Shown: positions 27,018 through 36,528, counted from the first letter of the stretch. The stretch: DNA of 64,000 nt from an uncultured Paracoccaceae bacterium (GCA_943787785.1 CALSNT010000018.1:1-64000), one strand, 5' to 3'. The notes: generated from the letters alone by a model not told the origin. Numbers and translations are program-made.

Positions 27018-27401
27018 ATGAACCTGATCGCTGAGTTGGAGGCCGAACAGGTCGCCGCCCTCGGGAAAGACATCCCGGATTTCAAAGCGGGTGATACCAT
27101 CCGCGTTGGCTACAAAGTCACCGAAGGCACCCGCAGCCGGGTACAGAACTACGAAGGTGTCTGCATCGCGCGCAAGAATGGCGACGGCATTGCCGGATCG
27201 TTCACGGTGCGCAAAATCTCGTTTGGTGAGGGCGTGGAGCGTGTGTTCCCGCTGCACTCAATGAACATCGACAGCATCACCGTGGTCCGCCGTGGCCGGG
27301 TGCGTCGTGCGAAACTGTATTACCTGCGATCGCGCCGTGGCAAATCCGCCCGGATCGCCGAGCAGGCCAACTATCGCCCGCCCTCGGGCGCGAACGCGTG
27401 A
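27018..27401 (+). CDS. rplS: 50S ribosomal protein L19
   Basis: A 127-residue protein: [20 protein letters not shown] opening, then [20 protein letters not shown] and the strand [20 protein letters not shown]19 lies at the subunit interface. TAGGAG before the ATG and the normal N-terminus set the start at 27018. The last ~15 residues are a short tail beyond [18 protein letters not shown]. It is followed by rpmE after 13 bases. Confidence 0.97.
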   Translation: MNLIAELEAEQVAALGKDIPDFKAGDTIRVGYKVTEGTRSRVQNYEGVCIARKNGDGIAGSFTVRKISFGEGVERVFPLHSMNIDSITVVRRGRVRRAKLYYLRSRRGKSARIAEQANYRPPSGANA

Positions 27402-27414
27402 ACGGAGCGGCAGC

Positions 27415-27636
27415 ATGAAAAAAGAAACACATCCCGACTATCACATGATCGACGTCAAGCTGGTTGACGGCACCGTCGTGCAGATGAAATCGACCTGGGG
27501 CAAGGAAGGCGATCAGATGTCGCTGGATATCGATCCTTCAGTCCACCCCGCCTGGACCGGCGGCGGCACCCGTCTGATGGACACAGGCGGACGCGTGTCG
27601 AAATTCAAGAAGAAATACGAAGGGCTTGGGTTCTAA
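27415..27636 (+). CDS. rpmE: 50S ribosomal protein L31
   Basis: A 73-residue protein with [44 protein letters not shown] and [15 protein letters not shown], characteristic of L31. There is no CxxC zinc pair, so it is the Cys-less (C-) form. A terminator hairpin follows, marking the end of the ffh-rpmE gene run. Confidence 0.95.
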   Translation: MKKETHPDYHMIDVKLVDGTVVQMKSTWGKEGDQMSLDIDPSVHPAWTGGGTRLMDTGGRVSKFKKKYEGLGF

Positions 27637-27662
27637 TCGACCTGAGATTTTCGATAACGCAG

Positions 27663-27687
27663 ACGCCGCCCTACGGGGCGGCGTTTT
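27663..27687 (+). terminator. Rho-independent terminator after rpmE
   Basis: ACGCCGCCC (27663-27671) pairs with GGGCGGCGT (27676-27684), a 9-bp stem closed by the tetraloop TACG, followed by T residues. It lies 27 bases after the rpmE stop. Confidence 0.88.
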
Positions 27688-27739
27688 GCGTTTCGGCGGG
27701 CACATTCGACGGCATCTCGGGGTGCACCTCTCCTGCCCG

Positions 27740-28567
27740 TCAACCCGCTTCAACACAGGCCGCGATCGCCTGCGCTACGCCGCTCAACAACCCGGAATAA
27801 AACTCCACACCCGTATCAATGCCAGCCCCCAGCGGATGCACCGTCGCGACAGGCGTGCCGCTGTCGCCAACGACCGTGGCCACCAGAGCGTCCGTTTCAA
27901 CCCCCTCGGACAGGACACAATCGACCGCTCCGATGCTGATCATATCGCGCGTCTCGCCCAGATGACCCGCGCCGGGGGCGGCGTCATCATGCGATTTGAT
28001 CGCGCCGACGATTTGCAGACCAAATCGATCCGCGAAATGTCCCCATGCGTCATGAGCCGCCAACAGGCGCGCACCGCCAATCGCGTCCAGCTGCGTAGCT
28101 GTCTTTTGCGTCAAAGCCTGCACGGCCTGCTGCGCCAACTCCGCATTCGTCCTGTATGTCGCAAGGTTATCGGGGTCGATCTGCGACAGGGCTTCTGCGA
28201 TGACTGTCAGCCACGCCTCCGCAAAGTCCGGATTCAGCCAGAGGTGCGGATCATCGACATCCTCGACCAAATCCGGAGCGAGCGGTAGCGACACACTTGC
28301 ACTGCCGGCCAATGCCTCTCCCAGCCACGGAGTCAACGCAGGCCCAACCCAGATCACCAAATCGGCCTGCGCCAGCGCACGGGCCTGAGACGGGCGCAGC
28401 GCCATGTGATGCGGATCTCCGCCAGCCTCCAACAAAAGGTCGGGCGTGTCGACGCCCTCCATCACCTGCGCGACCAATGAGTGGACAGGTGCAATGTCGG
28501 TTACGACCTTCGGACTCTCGGCGGATGCCGTAGTTGCCAGGAACATGAAAATAAACAAAGCGCGCAT
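27740..28567 (-). CDS. znuA: Zinc ABC transporter periplasmic binding protein
   Basis: A 275-residue protein with an export signal (ALFIFMFLATTASAESP), then the metal-binding cluster A-1 fold: IAPVHSLV, GGDPHHMALRPSQ, DPHLWLNPD and LAAHDAWGHFADRFGL each supply ligand His residues. The His-rich loop of many ZnuA proteins is absent; ZnuC instead carries a His-rich tail. It is divergent from zur across a region with a candidate Zur operator. Confidence 0.93.
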   Translation of the reverse strand: MRALFIFMFLATTASAESPKVVTDIAPVHSLVAQVMEGVDTPDLLLEAGGDPHHMALRPSQARALAQADLVIWVGPALTPWLGEALAGSASVSLPLAPDLVEDVDDPHLWLNPDFAEAWLTVIAEALSQIDPDNLATYRTNAELAQQAVQALTQKTATQLDAIGGARLLAAHDAWGHFADRFGLQIVGAIKSHDDAAPGAGHLGETRDMISIGAVDCVLSEGVETDALVATVVGDSGTPVATVHPLGAGIDTGVEFYSGLLSGVAQAIAACVEAG

Positions 28568-28609
28568 CAGACCCTCCTTGCGGCGAATGTCGGAGTGCTC
28601 TATCAGTAA

Positions 28610-28626
28610 TTGTTATAAAGTAACAA
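28610..28626. promoter_or_regulatory. Candidate Zur operator
   Basis: TTGTTATAAAGTAACAA is a 17-base inverted repeat (arms TTGTTA and TAACAA, 5-base spacer). It lies 43 bases from the znuA start and 14 bases before the zur start. The AT-rich TGTTA-N-TAACA shape is typical of Fur/Zur boxes. By analogy Zur with Zn would repress both directions. Confidence 0.75.
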
Positions 28627-28639
28627 GTCAGGATTTCGC

Positions 28640-29122
28640 TTGCCAACCCCACCCGTCGCATTTTGCCATCATGATCACGGTGCCTGCGCAGCAGACGTGT
28701 TGTCCCGGGCGGATGCCCGCGCCCAGGCGGAGGGGCTGCGCCTGACGCCGGTCCGCCGCCGCGTCCTTGAGATTCTCGCCTCGGACCACCGCGCTCTGGG
28801 AGCCTACGATATATTGGACCGGCTGGCGGAAAGTGGTGCGAAGCGTCAGCCACCCGTGGCGTACCGCGCACTCGACTACCTCGTGAAACACGGGTTCGCT
28901 CACAAAATTCAGGCGCTGAATGCTTTCGCGGCCTGCACCGAGGCTGCCACCGATCATGTGCCCGCCTTTTTCATCTGCGACACATGCCAATCGGTCGCCG
29001 AAACGCCTGTCCGCGCCGTAGGTGATGCGATGCAGGCCGCCGCTGGGCGGATCGGATTTGCGCTGGACGAAATGAACCTTGAGGCCGTCGGCACATGTCC
29101 GGCTTGCGAGGGCGCAGAGTGA
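28640..29122 (+). CDS. zur: Zinc uptake regulator Zur (Fur family)
   Basis: A 160-residue Fur-family repressor. The DNA-binding domain contains LRLTPVRRRVLEILASDHRALGAYDILDRL in adjoining parts. Metal ligands are visible as TDHVPAFFICDTCQSV and the C-terminal GTCPACEG; paired CxxC Cys hold structural zinc. The N-terminus has a His/Cys stretch (FCHHDHGAC). The start is TTG, placed by CAGGA seven bases upstream. It heads the run zur-znuC-znuB. Confidence 0.92.
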   Translation: MPTPPVAFCHHDHGACAADVLSRADARAQAEGLRLTPVRRRVLEILASDHRALGAYDILDRLAESGAKRQPPVAYRALDYLVKHGFAHKIQALNAFAACTEAATDHVPAFFICDTCQSVAETPVRAVGDAMQAAAGRIGFALDEMNLEAVGTCPACEGAE

Positions 29123-29862
29123 CCGGTGCACCGCTGATCTCGGCCACGGGCCTGCACGTGCATCACGGTGACCTGCCTGTCCTGCACGGTATTGATATGG
29201 CGATTTCGCGGGGTGAGATTGTTACCCTTGTCGGCCCGAACGGGTCAGGAAAATCAACGCTGATCAAGGCGCTTCTGGGCGTGGTCCCTGCAAGCAGCGG
29301 CACTGTGACCCGCGCGACGGGGCTGCGCATCGGCTATGTGCCGCAATCCCTGGCGCTGGATACGACCCTGCCGATGCCTGTGGCGCGGTTCCTGTCGCTA
29401 CCGACCCGCCACAGCAAGGCCGAGATCGCAGAAGCGCTGGAACGTACCGGAGTTGCCGGCCTCCAAACCCGCCAGCTTGCTGCCTTGTCCGGCGGCCAGC
29501 GCCAGCGCGTCCTGCTGGCCCGCGCGCTTCTGGGCGACCCTGACATCCTGATTCTGGATGAGCCGACACAAGGCCTCGACCAGCCGGGGATTGCCGCCTT
29601 CTACGCCCTGGTGGCCGAAGTGCGGGCCGAGCGGGGCTGCGCGGTGCTGATGGTAAGCCATGACCTGACCGTCGTGATGCGCGCCTCTGACCGGGTGATC
29701 TGCCTCAATGGCCACATTTGCTGTCAGGGAACACCCGAGGCAGTCTTGGAAGCGCCGGAGTACAGCGCCCTGTTTGCCGACAGTGCAGCGGCGCTGGCGA
29801 TCTATCGGCACGCGCATGATCACAGTCATGATCATGCGCACGACCATGGAGACCACGGCTGA
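29119..29862 (+). CDS. znuC: Zinc ABC transporter ATPase
   Basis: A 247-residue ATPase: Walker A (GPNGSGKSTLIKALLG), signature (LSGGQRQRVLLARALLG) and Walker B (DILILDEPTQGLD), with the switch His in LMVSHDLTVV. The last ~20 residues are alternating His/Asp (HDHSHDHAHDHGDHG), a possible zinc buffer or sensor. The start is a GTG overlapping the zur stop (GTGA). Confidence 0.95.
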   Translation: MTGAPLISATGLHVHHGDLPVLHGIDMAISRGEIVTLVGPNGSGKSTLIKALLGVVPASSGTVTRATGLRIGYVPQSLALDTTLPMPVARFLSLPTRHSKAEIAEALERTGVAGLQTRQLAALSGGQRQRVLLARALLGDPDILILDEPTQGLDQPGIAAFYALVAEVRAERGCAVLMVSHDLTVVMRASDRVICLNGHICCQGTPEAVLEAPEYSALFADSAAALAIYRHAHDHSHDHAHDHGDHG

Positions 29863-30653
29863 TGCTGGACGATTTCCTGGTCCGTGCCGGGTTGGCGGGC
29901 GTTGGCGTGGCGCTGGCCGCCGGACCACTGGGGTCCTTCGTCGTATGGCGGCGCATGGCCTATTTCGGCGACGCAACGGCCCATGCAGCAATCCTAGGTG
30001 TTGCCCTTGCTCTGGCGCTGGAGCTTCCCGTCGTCCTTGGCACGCTGATCCTGGCAGCCTTCGTCGGCTGGGCGGTCGCCGCTCTGGCGGCACGTGGGCG
30101 CGCTGTCGATATGTCGCTTATTGTCGTCGCCTATGGCGCTTTGGCAGCAGGGCTTGTTGCGGTCTCGCTGGCAGGGGGCGGACGCGTCAACCTCGAAGCT
30201 TACCTTTTCGGTGACATCCTGACCGTCACGACCGGCGACCTGAAGGTGGTCTGGGGCGGAGCCATTCTGGTCGTCGCCCTCCTGCTCTGGCGTTGGTCGG
30301 CTCTGCTGACGTCGACGCTGAACGAAGACCTCGCCTCAGCCGCTGGCCTCGACCCCGCGCGCGAGCGGCTTGTGCTGACCCTGGCGCTGGCCGTGGTTGT
30401 CGCGGTCGCCCTGAAAGTCGTCGGAGCACTGCTAATCGGCGCGATGCTAGTGATCCCGGCAGCAGCCGCGCAGTCACTGGCGCGCAGTCCAGAGGCAATG
30501 GCCGTCATGGCCGTGGTGGCTGGCGTGCTGTCCGTGCTCGGCGGATTGGCGGCGTCCTACCGGCTGGACACGCCCGCAGGTCCGTCAATCGTGGTTGCGG
30601 CTGCGGTCCTGTTTGTCGCCTCATTGGCTGTACGTCGTCGCACATCAGCATGA
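29862..30653 (+). CDS. znuB: Zinc ABC transporter permease
   Basis: A 263-residue ABC-3 type permease with about eight hydrophobic helices (MAYFGDATAHAAILGVALAL carries the conserved SHA/THA-like region; VVGALLIGAMLVIPAAAAQ is the coupling region). Its ATG begins on the last base of the znuC stop, so the two are coupled. Role: inner-membrane channel for zinc. Confidence 0.95.
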   Translation: MLDDFLVRAGLAGVGVALAAGPLGSFVVWRRMAYFGDATAHAAILGVALALALELPVVLGTLILAAFVGWAVAALAARGRAVDMSLIVVAYGALAAGLVAVSLAGGGRVNLEAYLFGDILTVTTGDLKVVWGGAILVVALLLWRWSALLTSTLNEDLASAAGLDPARERLVLTLALAVVVAVALKVVGALLIGAMLVIPAAAAQSLARSPEAMAVMAVVAGVLSVLGGLAASYRLDTPAGPSIVVAAAVLFVASLAVRRRTSA

Positions 30654-30784
30654 GTTGCTGTGGTCCGCCGGTGTGCTAGGGTTTTCACCATGTCTGATCG
30701 AATGTGCCTGATGAGCCGGGCACGCCCTGAACGGTGGCAAATTTGCATGACGGAGCCAAGCGGCTCCGATTGCGGAGCGACCGC

Positions 30785-31480
30785 TTGAACACCCCCGATT
30801 CCGGTAACGAAAATACGCCGGAAACGTCGCGGTCTGGCGTAGGGATTGGCAAGCTGATCCTGCGTTTGGTGCTTATTGTGGCGGTCATCGTAGCAATCAA
30901 CCGGCTGGCGGCCTGGGCCATCAACCCTGAGGACTTCGCCCCGGGCCATTTCACCGCCAGCGACCCGATGGTGGTGACCGCCGCCGGGCTCTATGCGCTG
31001 CTGCTGGCGCTGCCATTCGTGCCTGGGGTCGAGATTGGCGCGGCGATGCTCAGCGTCCTCGGTCCGCCCGTTGCCGCCTTGGTCTACGCTGCGACTTTGA
31101 CCGGCCTGTTGCTGGCCTACGCGGCAGGGCGGCTCATCCCGGTGCGCCTTACGACAGGTGCTTTGCGGCGGATCGGGCTGCATAAAGTAGCCGATGGCAT
31201 CGCCCGGATTGCCACCATGAAGCGCGCTGCGCGGATGTCGGCGCTGACCGAGGGGTTCTCTGGCCCCGTCGCAGCTTTCATTTTGCGCTATCCGGAGTTG
31301 ACGCTGATCGTGCTGTTTAACCTGCCGGGAAATGCCCTGATCGGCGGCGGCGGCGGCATCGCGATGGTCGCGGGCATGAGCCGTGCCGTCCCCGTCGCGC
31401 GATTCATCCTTGCGGCGGCCATTGCCGTCGCTCCGGTGCCGCTGGCGGTGTATCTGTTTGGAATTGATCCGTTTCAGTAG
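30785..31480 (+). CDS. DedA/VTT-like membrane protein
   Basis: About 231 residues with five or six hydrophobic helices. LPFVPGVEIGAAMLSVLGPP, followed by ATLTGLLLAYAAGRLIP, resembles the TVP38/DedA (VTT) reentrant region; proteins of this kind act in lipid or membrane homeostasis. The family call is tentative. The TTG at 30785 is preferred to an upstream GTG at 30734 because GGAG lies seven bases before it. It is convergent with gnd. Confidence 0.55.
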   Translation: MNTPDSGNENTPETSRSGVGIGKLILRLVLIVAVIVAINRLAAWAINPEDFAPGHFTASDPMVVTAAGLYALLLALPFVPGVEIGAAMLSVLGPPVAALVYAATLTGLLLAYAAGRLIPVRLTTGALRRIGLHKVADGIARIATMKRAARMSALTEGFSGPVAAFILRYPELTLIVLFNLPGNALIGGGGGIAMVAGMSRAVPVARFILAAAIAVAPVPLAVYLFGIDPFQ

Positions 31481-31558
31481 GAGATGTCTGGGATCGTCGA
31501 ATTGGCTTTCAGAGTCTTATTGCGGAATTTTGGTTGTTTTCTTCGCCGGGCTTGCGCC

Positions 31559-32962
31559 CTAGCTGCCCCACGGCCCATGATGATCCGAACCGCCATCGAC
31601 CCGCTCAAACCCATGCGCGCCAAAGAAATCGCGCTGGCCTTGAATCATATTCGCCGTGCCCCTCGCGGTGCGCATCATGTCAAAGTAACTTAGCGCTGCA
31701 GACAGCGCCGGAACCGTCAGACCGTGCTCGCTTGCCCGCGCCACGACCTTACGCAGCGCACCATGGGTGTCGCGCATCTTGTCGGCAAAAAACGGCGCGA
31801 ACATCAGGTTGGTGTCAGGCGTCTCGGTCAACGCTGTCGCCATGTCGTTCAGCATAGACGAGCGGATGATGCAACCAGCGCGCCAGACGCGCGCCACCTC
31901 AGGCATTGGCAACTCCCAGCCGAACTCGGCACTGGCGTTGTTCAACAGATGGAACCCCTGCGCATAACACATGATCTTGCCCGCGATCAGCGCGCCCTCA
32001 AGATCGTCCAGCGTCAACGCGCCGTCCAGCGGCTGTGGGGCAGCGCCGAAAATCGCCTCTCCCTCTTCGCGGGAAGGTTTGGCGGTACTGATGTTTCGCG
32101 CCGCCACTGCCGCCTCGATCACCGGGATCGGCGCGGCAAGATGCTGCGCCTCTACCGCCGTCCACCGCCCGGTTCCCTTCTGCCCGGCGCGGTCGAGGAT
32201 AACATCAAGCATCGCCGCCCCGGACTTGGGATCCGTGGCGGCGGCGACCTCACCCGAGATTTCGATCAGATAGCTTTGCAGCGGGCCATTATTCCAGGTC
32301 TTGAAGGCCTTTGCGATGTCCGAGGCACTTTGCCCCATGCCGTCGCGCAGAATGCCATAAGCTTCGGCAATCATCTGCATGTCGGCGTATTCGATGCCGT
32401 TGTGGACGGTCTTGACGAAATGCCCTGCACCGCCCTGACCCATCCAGGTCGCACAAGCAGTTCCCTCGTAGTCGGCGGCAATAGCCGTGAGGATATGCGC
32501 CACCCGTTCCCATGCAGCCTTGGGACCACCACCCATGATCGAGGGTCCGAACCGCGCGCCTTCCTCGCCACCCGAGACGCCTATGCCCAGAAAGACCTCG
32601 CCGGCCTTGTCGGCGGTTTCAGCACGCCGCTGGGTGTCTCGAAAATTGGCATTGCCTGCGTCGATGATCAGGTCGTCGGGGTCCAGAAGTGGGCGCAGGG
32701 CGGCGATCTGCTTGTCCACGATCTCTCCAGCCGGAACCATCAAAATGATGGCGCGGGGACTGGCGAGCGAGGCGACAAAATCCTCCGGCGTCTCGGTCGG
32801 TGTGATCTTGTCGGCCAGTGTCCCGGCCTCGGCGTGAAATTCATGCGTCGTCGTCGTCGTCCGGTTGAACACAGAAATCGCGAACCCATGGTCGGCGATG
32901 TTCAGCGACAATGCGGCGCCCATGGTGCCAAGGCCGATCAGCCCGATCTCTGATTTTGCCAT
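31559..32962 (-). CDS. gnd: 6-phosphogluconate dehydrogenase (decarboxylating)
   Basis: A 467-residue enzyme. The N-terminal Rossmann fold (IGLIGLGTMGAALSLNIADHG) precedes SGGEEGARFGPSIMGGG, GHFVKTVHNGIEYADMQ with the catalytic Lys, and a helical C-terminal domain (KGTGRWTAVEA). It converts 6-phosphogluconate to ribulose-5-phosphate, CO2 and NADPH. It is divergent from gluconokinase, and the two enzymes work in series. Confidence 0.96.
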   Translation of the reverse strand: MAKSEIGLIGLGTMGAALSLNIADHGFAISVFNRTTTTTHEFHAEAGTLADKITPTETPEDFVASLASPRAIILMVPAGEIVDKQIAALRPLLDPDDLIIDAGNANFRDTQRRAETADKAGEVFLGIGVSGGEEGARFGPSIMGGGPKAAWERVAHILTAIAADYEGTACATWMGQGGAGHFVKTVHNGIEYADMQMIAEAYGILRDGMGQSASDIAKAFKTWNNGPLQSYLIEISGEVAAATDPKSGAAMLDVILDRAGQKGTGRWTAVEAQHLAAPIPVIEAAVAARNISTAKPSREEGEAIFGAAPQPLDGALTLDDLEGALIAGKIMCYAQGFHLLNNASAEFGWELPMPEVARVWRAGCIIRSSMLNDMATALTETPDTNLMFAPFFADKMRDTHGALRKVVARASEHGLTVPALSAALSYFDMMRTARGTANMIQGQRDFFGAHGFERVDGGSDHHGPWGS

Positions 32963-33035
32963 CACACGCCCCATTCCCGCTACGCTCAGATTTCCCGTTT
33001 CATGTTGGCGCAAACAGAGGCAGGATTACAAGGTG

Positions 33036-33584
33036 ATGCGAACGGATGAGGGTCCGGTGTCTGAGAATTCGTTGAAGATCGTCGTGATGGGCGTGTCCGG
33101 AAGTGGGAAGTCCTTGGTCGGAGCCGGAATAGCGACCGCCCTGGATGCGACATTCGTAGACAGTGACGCGCTGCACCCGCGGGAAAATGTCGCCAAGATG
33201 TCGCGTGGTGATCCGCTGGATGATGCGGACCGTGCACCCTGGCTGGACCGCGTCGGGGACCGACTTGGTGAGGCAGGCGACTGCGTGATCGCGTGCTCGG
33301 CCCTGAAACGTGTCTACCGGGATCGTATTCGGGCCGCGTCTGGCGGGCCGGTAATCTTTGTTCATCTGATTGGCGATCAGACCCTGATATCAGAGCGAAT
33401 GGCGGCCCGCGTCGATCACTTCATGCCGCCAAGACTGCTGGCCAGTCAGTTTGCCACCTTGGAAGTCCCAGACGCCGACGAAGCCGCAATCGCGGTGGAT
33501 ATCAGCCCCCCCCCCGTCGCAAGCGTCATTGCCAACGCGCTTGACGCACTTGGGGATGCTGCCAGATTGACAGACAGCAAATAG
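33036..33584 (+). CDS. gntK: Gluconokinase
   Basis: A 182-residue kinase with P-loop VMGVSGSGKSLVGAGIA, DSDALHPRENVAKMSRGDPLDD, WLDRVGD and CSALKRVYRD, the GntK signature set. It makes 6-phosphogluconate for the divergent gnd product. The start at 33036 gives a slightly long N-terminus (about 12 residues). A DUF1479 oxygenase-like gene follows after 10 bases, so the two are probably co-transcribed. Confidence 0.93.
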   Translation: MRTDEGPVSENSLKIVVMGVSGSGKSLVGAGIATALDATFVDSDALHPRENVAKMSRGDPLDDADRAPWLDRVGDRLGEAGDCVIACSALKRVYRDRIRAASGGPVIFVHLIGDQTLISERMAARVDHFMPPRLLASQFATLEVPDADEAAIAVDISPPPVASVIANALDALGDAARLTDSK

Positions 33585-33594
33585 GGAGGGTCGC

Positions 33595-34824
33595 ATGGAC
33601 GACGCATTCAAAACCTACGTGGCCGAGGCAAAGCGGCACCTGCGCGCGCAAGGCGACGTCGCTGCCGGGTTTGCCAGTGTCCGGGACGCCATGAGCGCCG
33701 AGGTTGACGCAATTCGCGAGGCGGATGCCAAAGGCGGGACCGTGATCCCAGAAATCAACTATGCCAACATCGCCGATGGCTCCGTCACCGAGGCGCAGCG
33801 CGCCGACATCCGCCATCGCGGTTGCGCGATAATCAGGGGCGTTTTCCCGCGCGCTACAGCGGAAGGCTGGAATGCCGAATTGGGCGACTACATCGCCGAA
33901 AACGACTATGTGAAACGCTCGCAGGAAAAGGCGGGAATGGATGAGTACTTCAGCGGGCTGGACGCGGGCGCACCGCAGATTTTCGGCCTCTACTGGTCGC
34001 GCCCGCAGGTGATGGCGCGGCAAGATCCGGCGATGGCAGCGACCAAGCGGTTCATGAACCGGCTATGGGATGTGGCAGGACCGATGGGTGACGAATTCGA
34101 CCCGGATCAGGATTACGCCTACGCTGACCGCACCCGACGACGTGCCCCCGGAGACACCACGCTGGGCCTGTCGCCGCATATGGATGGCGGCAGCTATGAG
34201 CGCTGGCTGGACCCGGCCTATCAGAAAATCTATGGGCCGATCTTTGCGGGCAACTGGCAGGACTATGATCCGTGGAAGGCGACGTTCCGCACCCAGACCC
34301 GCGAATTCGCCTCTCCGGCGGTTTGCTCGATGACACGGACCTTTCAGGGCTGGACCGGATTGACCACGCAAGGCCCTGAGGATGGCACACTGCGTCTGAT
34401 CCCGCTGGCGGGCAGTATCGCCTATTTCCTGCTGCGCGCCTTGCAGGATGACGTGGCCGAAGATGACCTCTGCGGCGCTCTGCCGGGGCGCGCGTTGGGC
34501 GCAACGCCACAATGGCATGGAGATATCCTGGAAGGCCTCGTCAGCATCCCGGTGGTTGAGCCCGGTGATACTGTCTGGTGGCACCCGGACGTAATCCACG
34601 CAGTCGGCGACGAGCATCACGGCAAGGACTACGCCAGTGTGATCTACATCGGCGCGACCCCGAAATGCCCCAAGAACGAGGCCTATGCCCGTCGCCAGGC
34701 TCAAGCGTTTCTGGAAGGGCGAAGCGCCCCGGATTTTGCCGCTGAGGACTATGAGGTCGATTTCAGGGGGCGCGCCACTCTGGACGATCTAACCGATTTG
34801 GGGCGCGCGCAGATGGCCCTGTAA
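33595..34824 (+). CDS. DUF1479 (YbiU-like) oxygenase-fold protein
   Basis: A 409-residue protein of the DUF1479 family. The SPHMDGGSYERWL and WWHPDVIHAVGDEHHG motifs look like an Fe(II)/2-oxoglutarate double-stranded-beta-helix His-x-Asp...His centre, so an oxygenase role is inferred; the substrate is unknown. The GCAIIRGVFP strand is also conserved in the family. It follows gluconokinase by 10 bases with AGGGAGG upstream. Confidence 0.85.
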   Translation: MDDAFKTYVAEAKRHLRAQGDVAAGFASVRDAMSAEVDAIREADAKGGTVIPEINYANIADGSVTEAQRADIRHRGCAIIRGVFPRATAEGWNAELGDYIAENDYVKRSQEKAGMDEYFSGLDAGAPQIFGLYWSRPQVMARQDPAMAATKRFMNRLWDVAGPMGDEFDPDQDYAYADRTRRRAPGDTTLGLSPHMDGGSYERWLDPAYQKIYGPIFAGNWQDYDPWKATFRTQTREFASPAVCSMTRTFQGWTGLTTQGPEDGTLRLIPLAGSIAYFLLRALQDDVAEDDLCGALPGRALGATPQWHGDILEGLVSIPVVEPGDTVWWHPDVIHAVGDEHHGKDYASVIYIGATPKCPKNEAYARRQAQAFLEGRSAPDFAAEDYEVDFRGRATLDDLTDLGRAQMAL

Positions 34825-35030
34825 ACCGTTTCGCCTTGGCTCTCAGCTACGCGGGACCGGCGGATTTTAACCTACTGTTAACCAACGTGTTTCGCGTCTG
34901 GCGACACTTCCTCTTATTTGGCGCGGAGAGTGGCGTTCTCAGAAACGACCGCGCAACATCTCCCGATGCGGGCCACAGTCTGGCCTTGAAGTCACGAGAT
35001 CAAAACGTTGAACAAGTGACGAGGCCTTCA

Positions 35031-35366
35031 ATGACATCCAGGACACCCCGCGAACCCGCCAAGGGCACCAATGACGACCAGACAAAGACGCTGGACTCTG
35101 GCGTCCAAGGGTTCGCGCAGCATGACCCGCGGTTTCAGGCTCTGCCGACGCAATCTGACCTGGATAGGGCCGAGTGGCCGACCCAATTCACCGGGCGGCT
35201 GACCGTATGGATGAAAACGCGCCTTGGACGCGCGCGCGCGATCGCGCAGGTCGGCCAATCCGTCCGCAGAGACGGCGGCGCGCGATTTCAACGGCCCACT
35301 GGTAGGCCTCTGGTCGAGGTCGCGAAAAAAGTGATGGTGGCGTCAAATCTCAGAAGTCTACGGTGA
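35031..35366 (+). CDS. Hypothetical basic protein
   Basis: About 111 residues, rich in Arg, Gln and Thr (SRTPREPAKGTNDD, then RLTVWMKTRLGRARAIAQV). There are no recognised domains, signal or membrane segments. GAGG lies six bases before the ATG. The 3' end overlaps the convergent mipZ gene by 17 bases. It could be a real short gene or a chance frame. Confidence 0.3.
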   Translation: MTSRTPREPAKGTNDDQTKTLDSGVQGFAQHDPRFQALPTQSDLDRAEWPTQFTGRLTVWMKTRLGRARAIAQVGQSVRRDGGARFQRPTGRPLVEVAKKVMVASNLRSLR

Positions 35367-36159
35367 CGCCCGGCAGGTTCAACGTCTTAATCAGATCGCG
35401 GACTTCCTGACGTGCTGCAACGTTCGAGATGTTCAGGCCCTTAACGCCGATGTCCAGCAGATCCAGCAGGGTCAGGCCGCGCGGGAACAGCTCTCTGAAA
35501 ATGACTCGCTCAGAAAATCCCGGTGCGGCGCGAAATCCAATACGCTCGGCCAGCCGGTCTAGCGCCTCGCCCATCTTGCGCTTGTTGTGCATCTGCTGGG
35601 CACCAAGGCGGTTTCTGACCACAAGCCAGTCGATCGGCTTCAATCCCGCCTGAGCGCGCAACTGCCGGGCATTCCACACCATTTCGGCATAGACCGAAGG
35701 GCCAAGGATTTCCCCCGTGACCGGGTCGGTTTTCGCCAGCAGGTCGAAATCGACGAAACTGTCGTTCAACGGAGTCAGCAGCGTGTCGGCAAGGGAATGT
35801 GCGACCTGGCTAAGGCGCGTGTGCGAGCCGGGGCAGTCAATAAGGATGAATTCGGCGGTATCTTCCAGACCGGCAACGGCCGCTGACAGGCGGTGGTCGT
35901 GGACATTCTCGCCCGGTTGCAGGGCCGATTGATCGACGTTGGGCAAATCGCGGTATTCCGGGGTCGGCAGTTTGATACCCTCGCGCGCGTAGAAATTCTT
36001 ACGATTCTCGACAAAACGCGCGAACGAGCGCTGTCGAAGGTCAAGGTCAAGCACGCCGATGCTGTGACCCATCCGCGCCAAAGCGGTTGCCACATGCATC
36101 GAGGTCGTGGATTTCCCCGACCCACCCTTTTCGTTTCCGACGACAATGATATGCGCCAT
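35350..36159 (-). CDS. mipZ: Division-plane positioning ATPase MipZ
   Basis: A 269-residue ParA/MinD-type ATPase. The deviant Walker A NEKGGSGKSTTSMH, then GVLDLDLRQRSFARFVENR and FILIDCPGSHTRLS (Walker B-like), match MipZ of alphaproteobacteria, which forms polar gradients and restrains FtsZ. The start at 36159 begins MAHIIVVGNEKGG; an extra 65 upstream codons would be non-conserved leader. Confidence 0.93.
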   Translation of the reverse strand: MAHIIVVGNEKGGSGKSTTSMHVATALARMGHSIGVLDLDLRQRSFARFVENRKNFYAREGIKLPTPEYRDLPNVDQSALQPGENVHDHRLSAAVAGLEDTAEFILIDCPGSHTRLSQVAHSLADTLLTPLNDSFVDFDLLAKTDPVTGEILGPSVYAEMVWNARQLRAQAGLKPIDWLVVRNRLGAQQMHNKRKMGEALDRLAERIGFRAAPGFSERVIFRELFPRGLTLLDLLDIGVKGLNISNVAARQEVRDLIKTLNLPGVTVDF

Positions 36160-36528
36160 GGTGTCTGCCCTTTGCCTTCGTGCCCGTTGCGCCGCCTTTT
36201 GGCGGTTCGCGACAGCACTATATGAGCGGTCCCGGTTTGAGGGAAGCGGAACTGCCTCGACGGAACTGTGACAATGGAATGTGTTGCAAATGGTTCGCTG
36301 CGTGGGTTTTGTCTTGCGGCGGGAGGGCCGGGAAAGCACCTGTGTGGCCGTCACGCCAGAGGCCTGCCCTCATAAAAAAGTGGCGCACCTTCGGTCGACG
36401 TGCAGGCCCGCGCGCAAGGTCTCGAAATCCACGGAAGTCAGAGTTGATGCCGCACGATAAATCGGCGACCTACTTCCTTCGCTGGCATCGATAGAAGCTC
36501 AATGGTCCCAGAACGTCATCGACCCACG
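36160..36528. other. Non-coding stretch between mipZ and ABC ATPase gene
   Basis: Both flanking genes are on the minus strand, so this holds the mipZ promoter region and the end of the ABC transcript. No convincing promoter boxes, terminator with T-run, RNA gene or repeat was recognised. Confidence 0.4.

Noticed and set aside
16790-36528. tRNA, SRP RNA or other stable RNA genes near ffh and rpsP.
   Set aside because: No cloverleaf or SRP-like fold was recognised by eye; absence cannot be proven without a covariance-model search.
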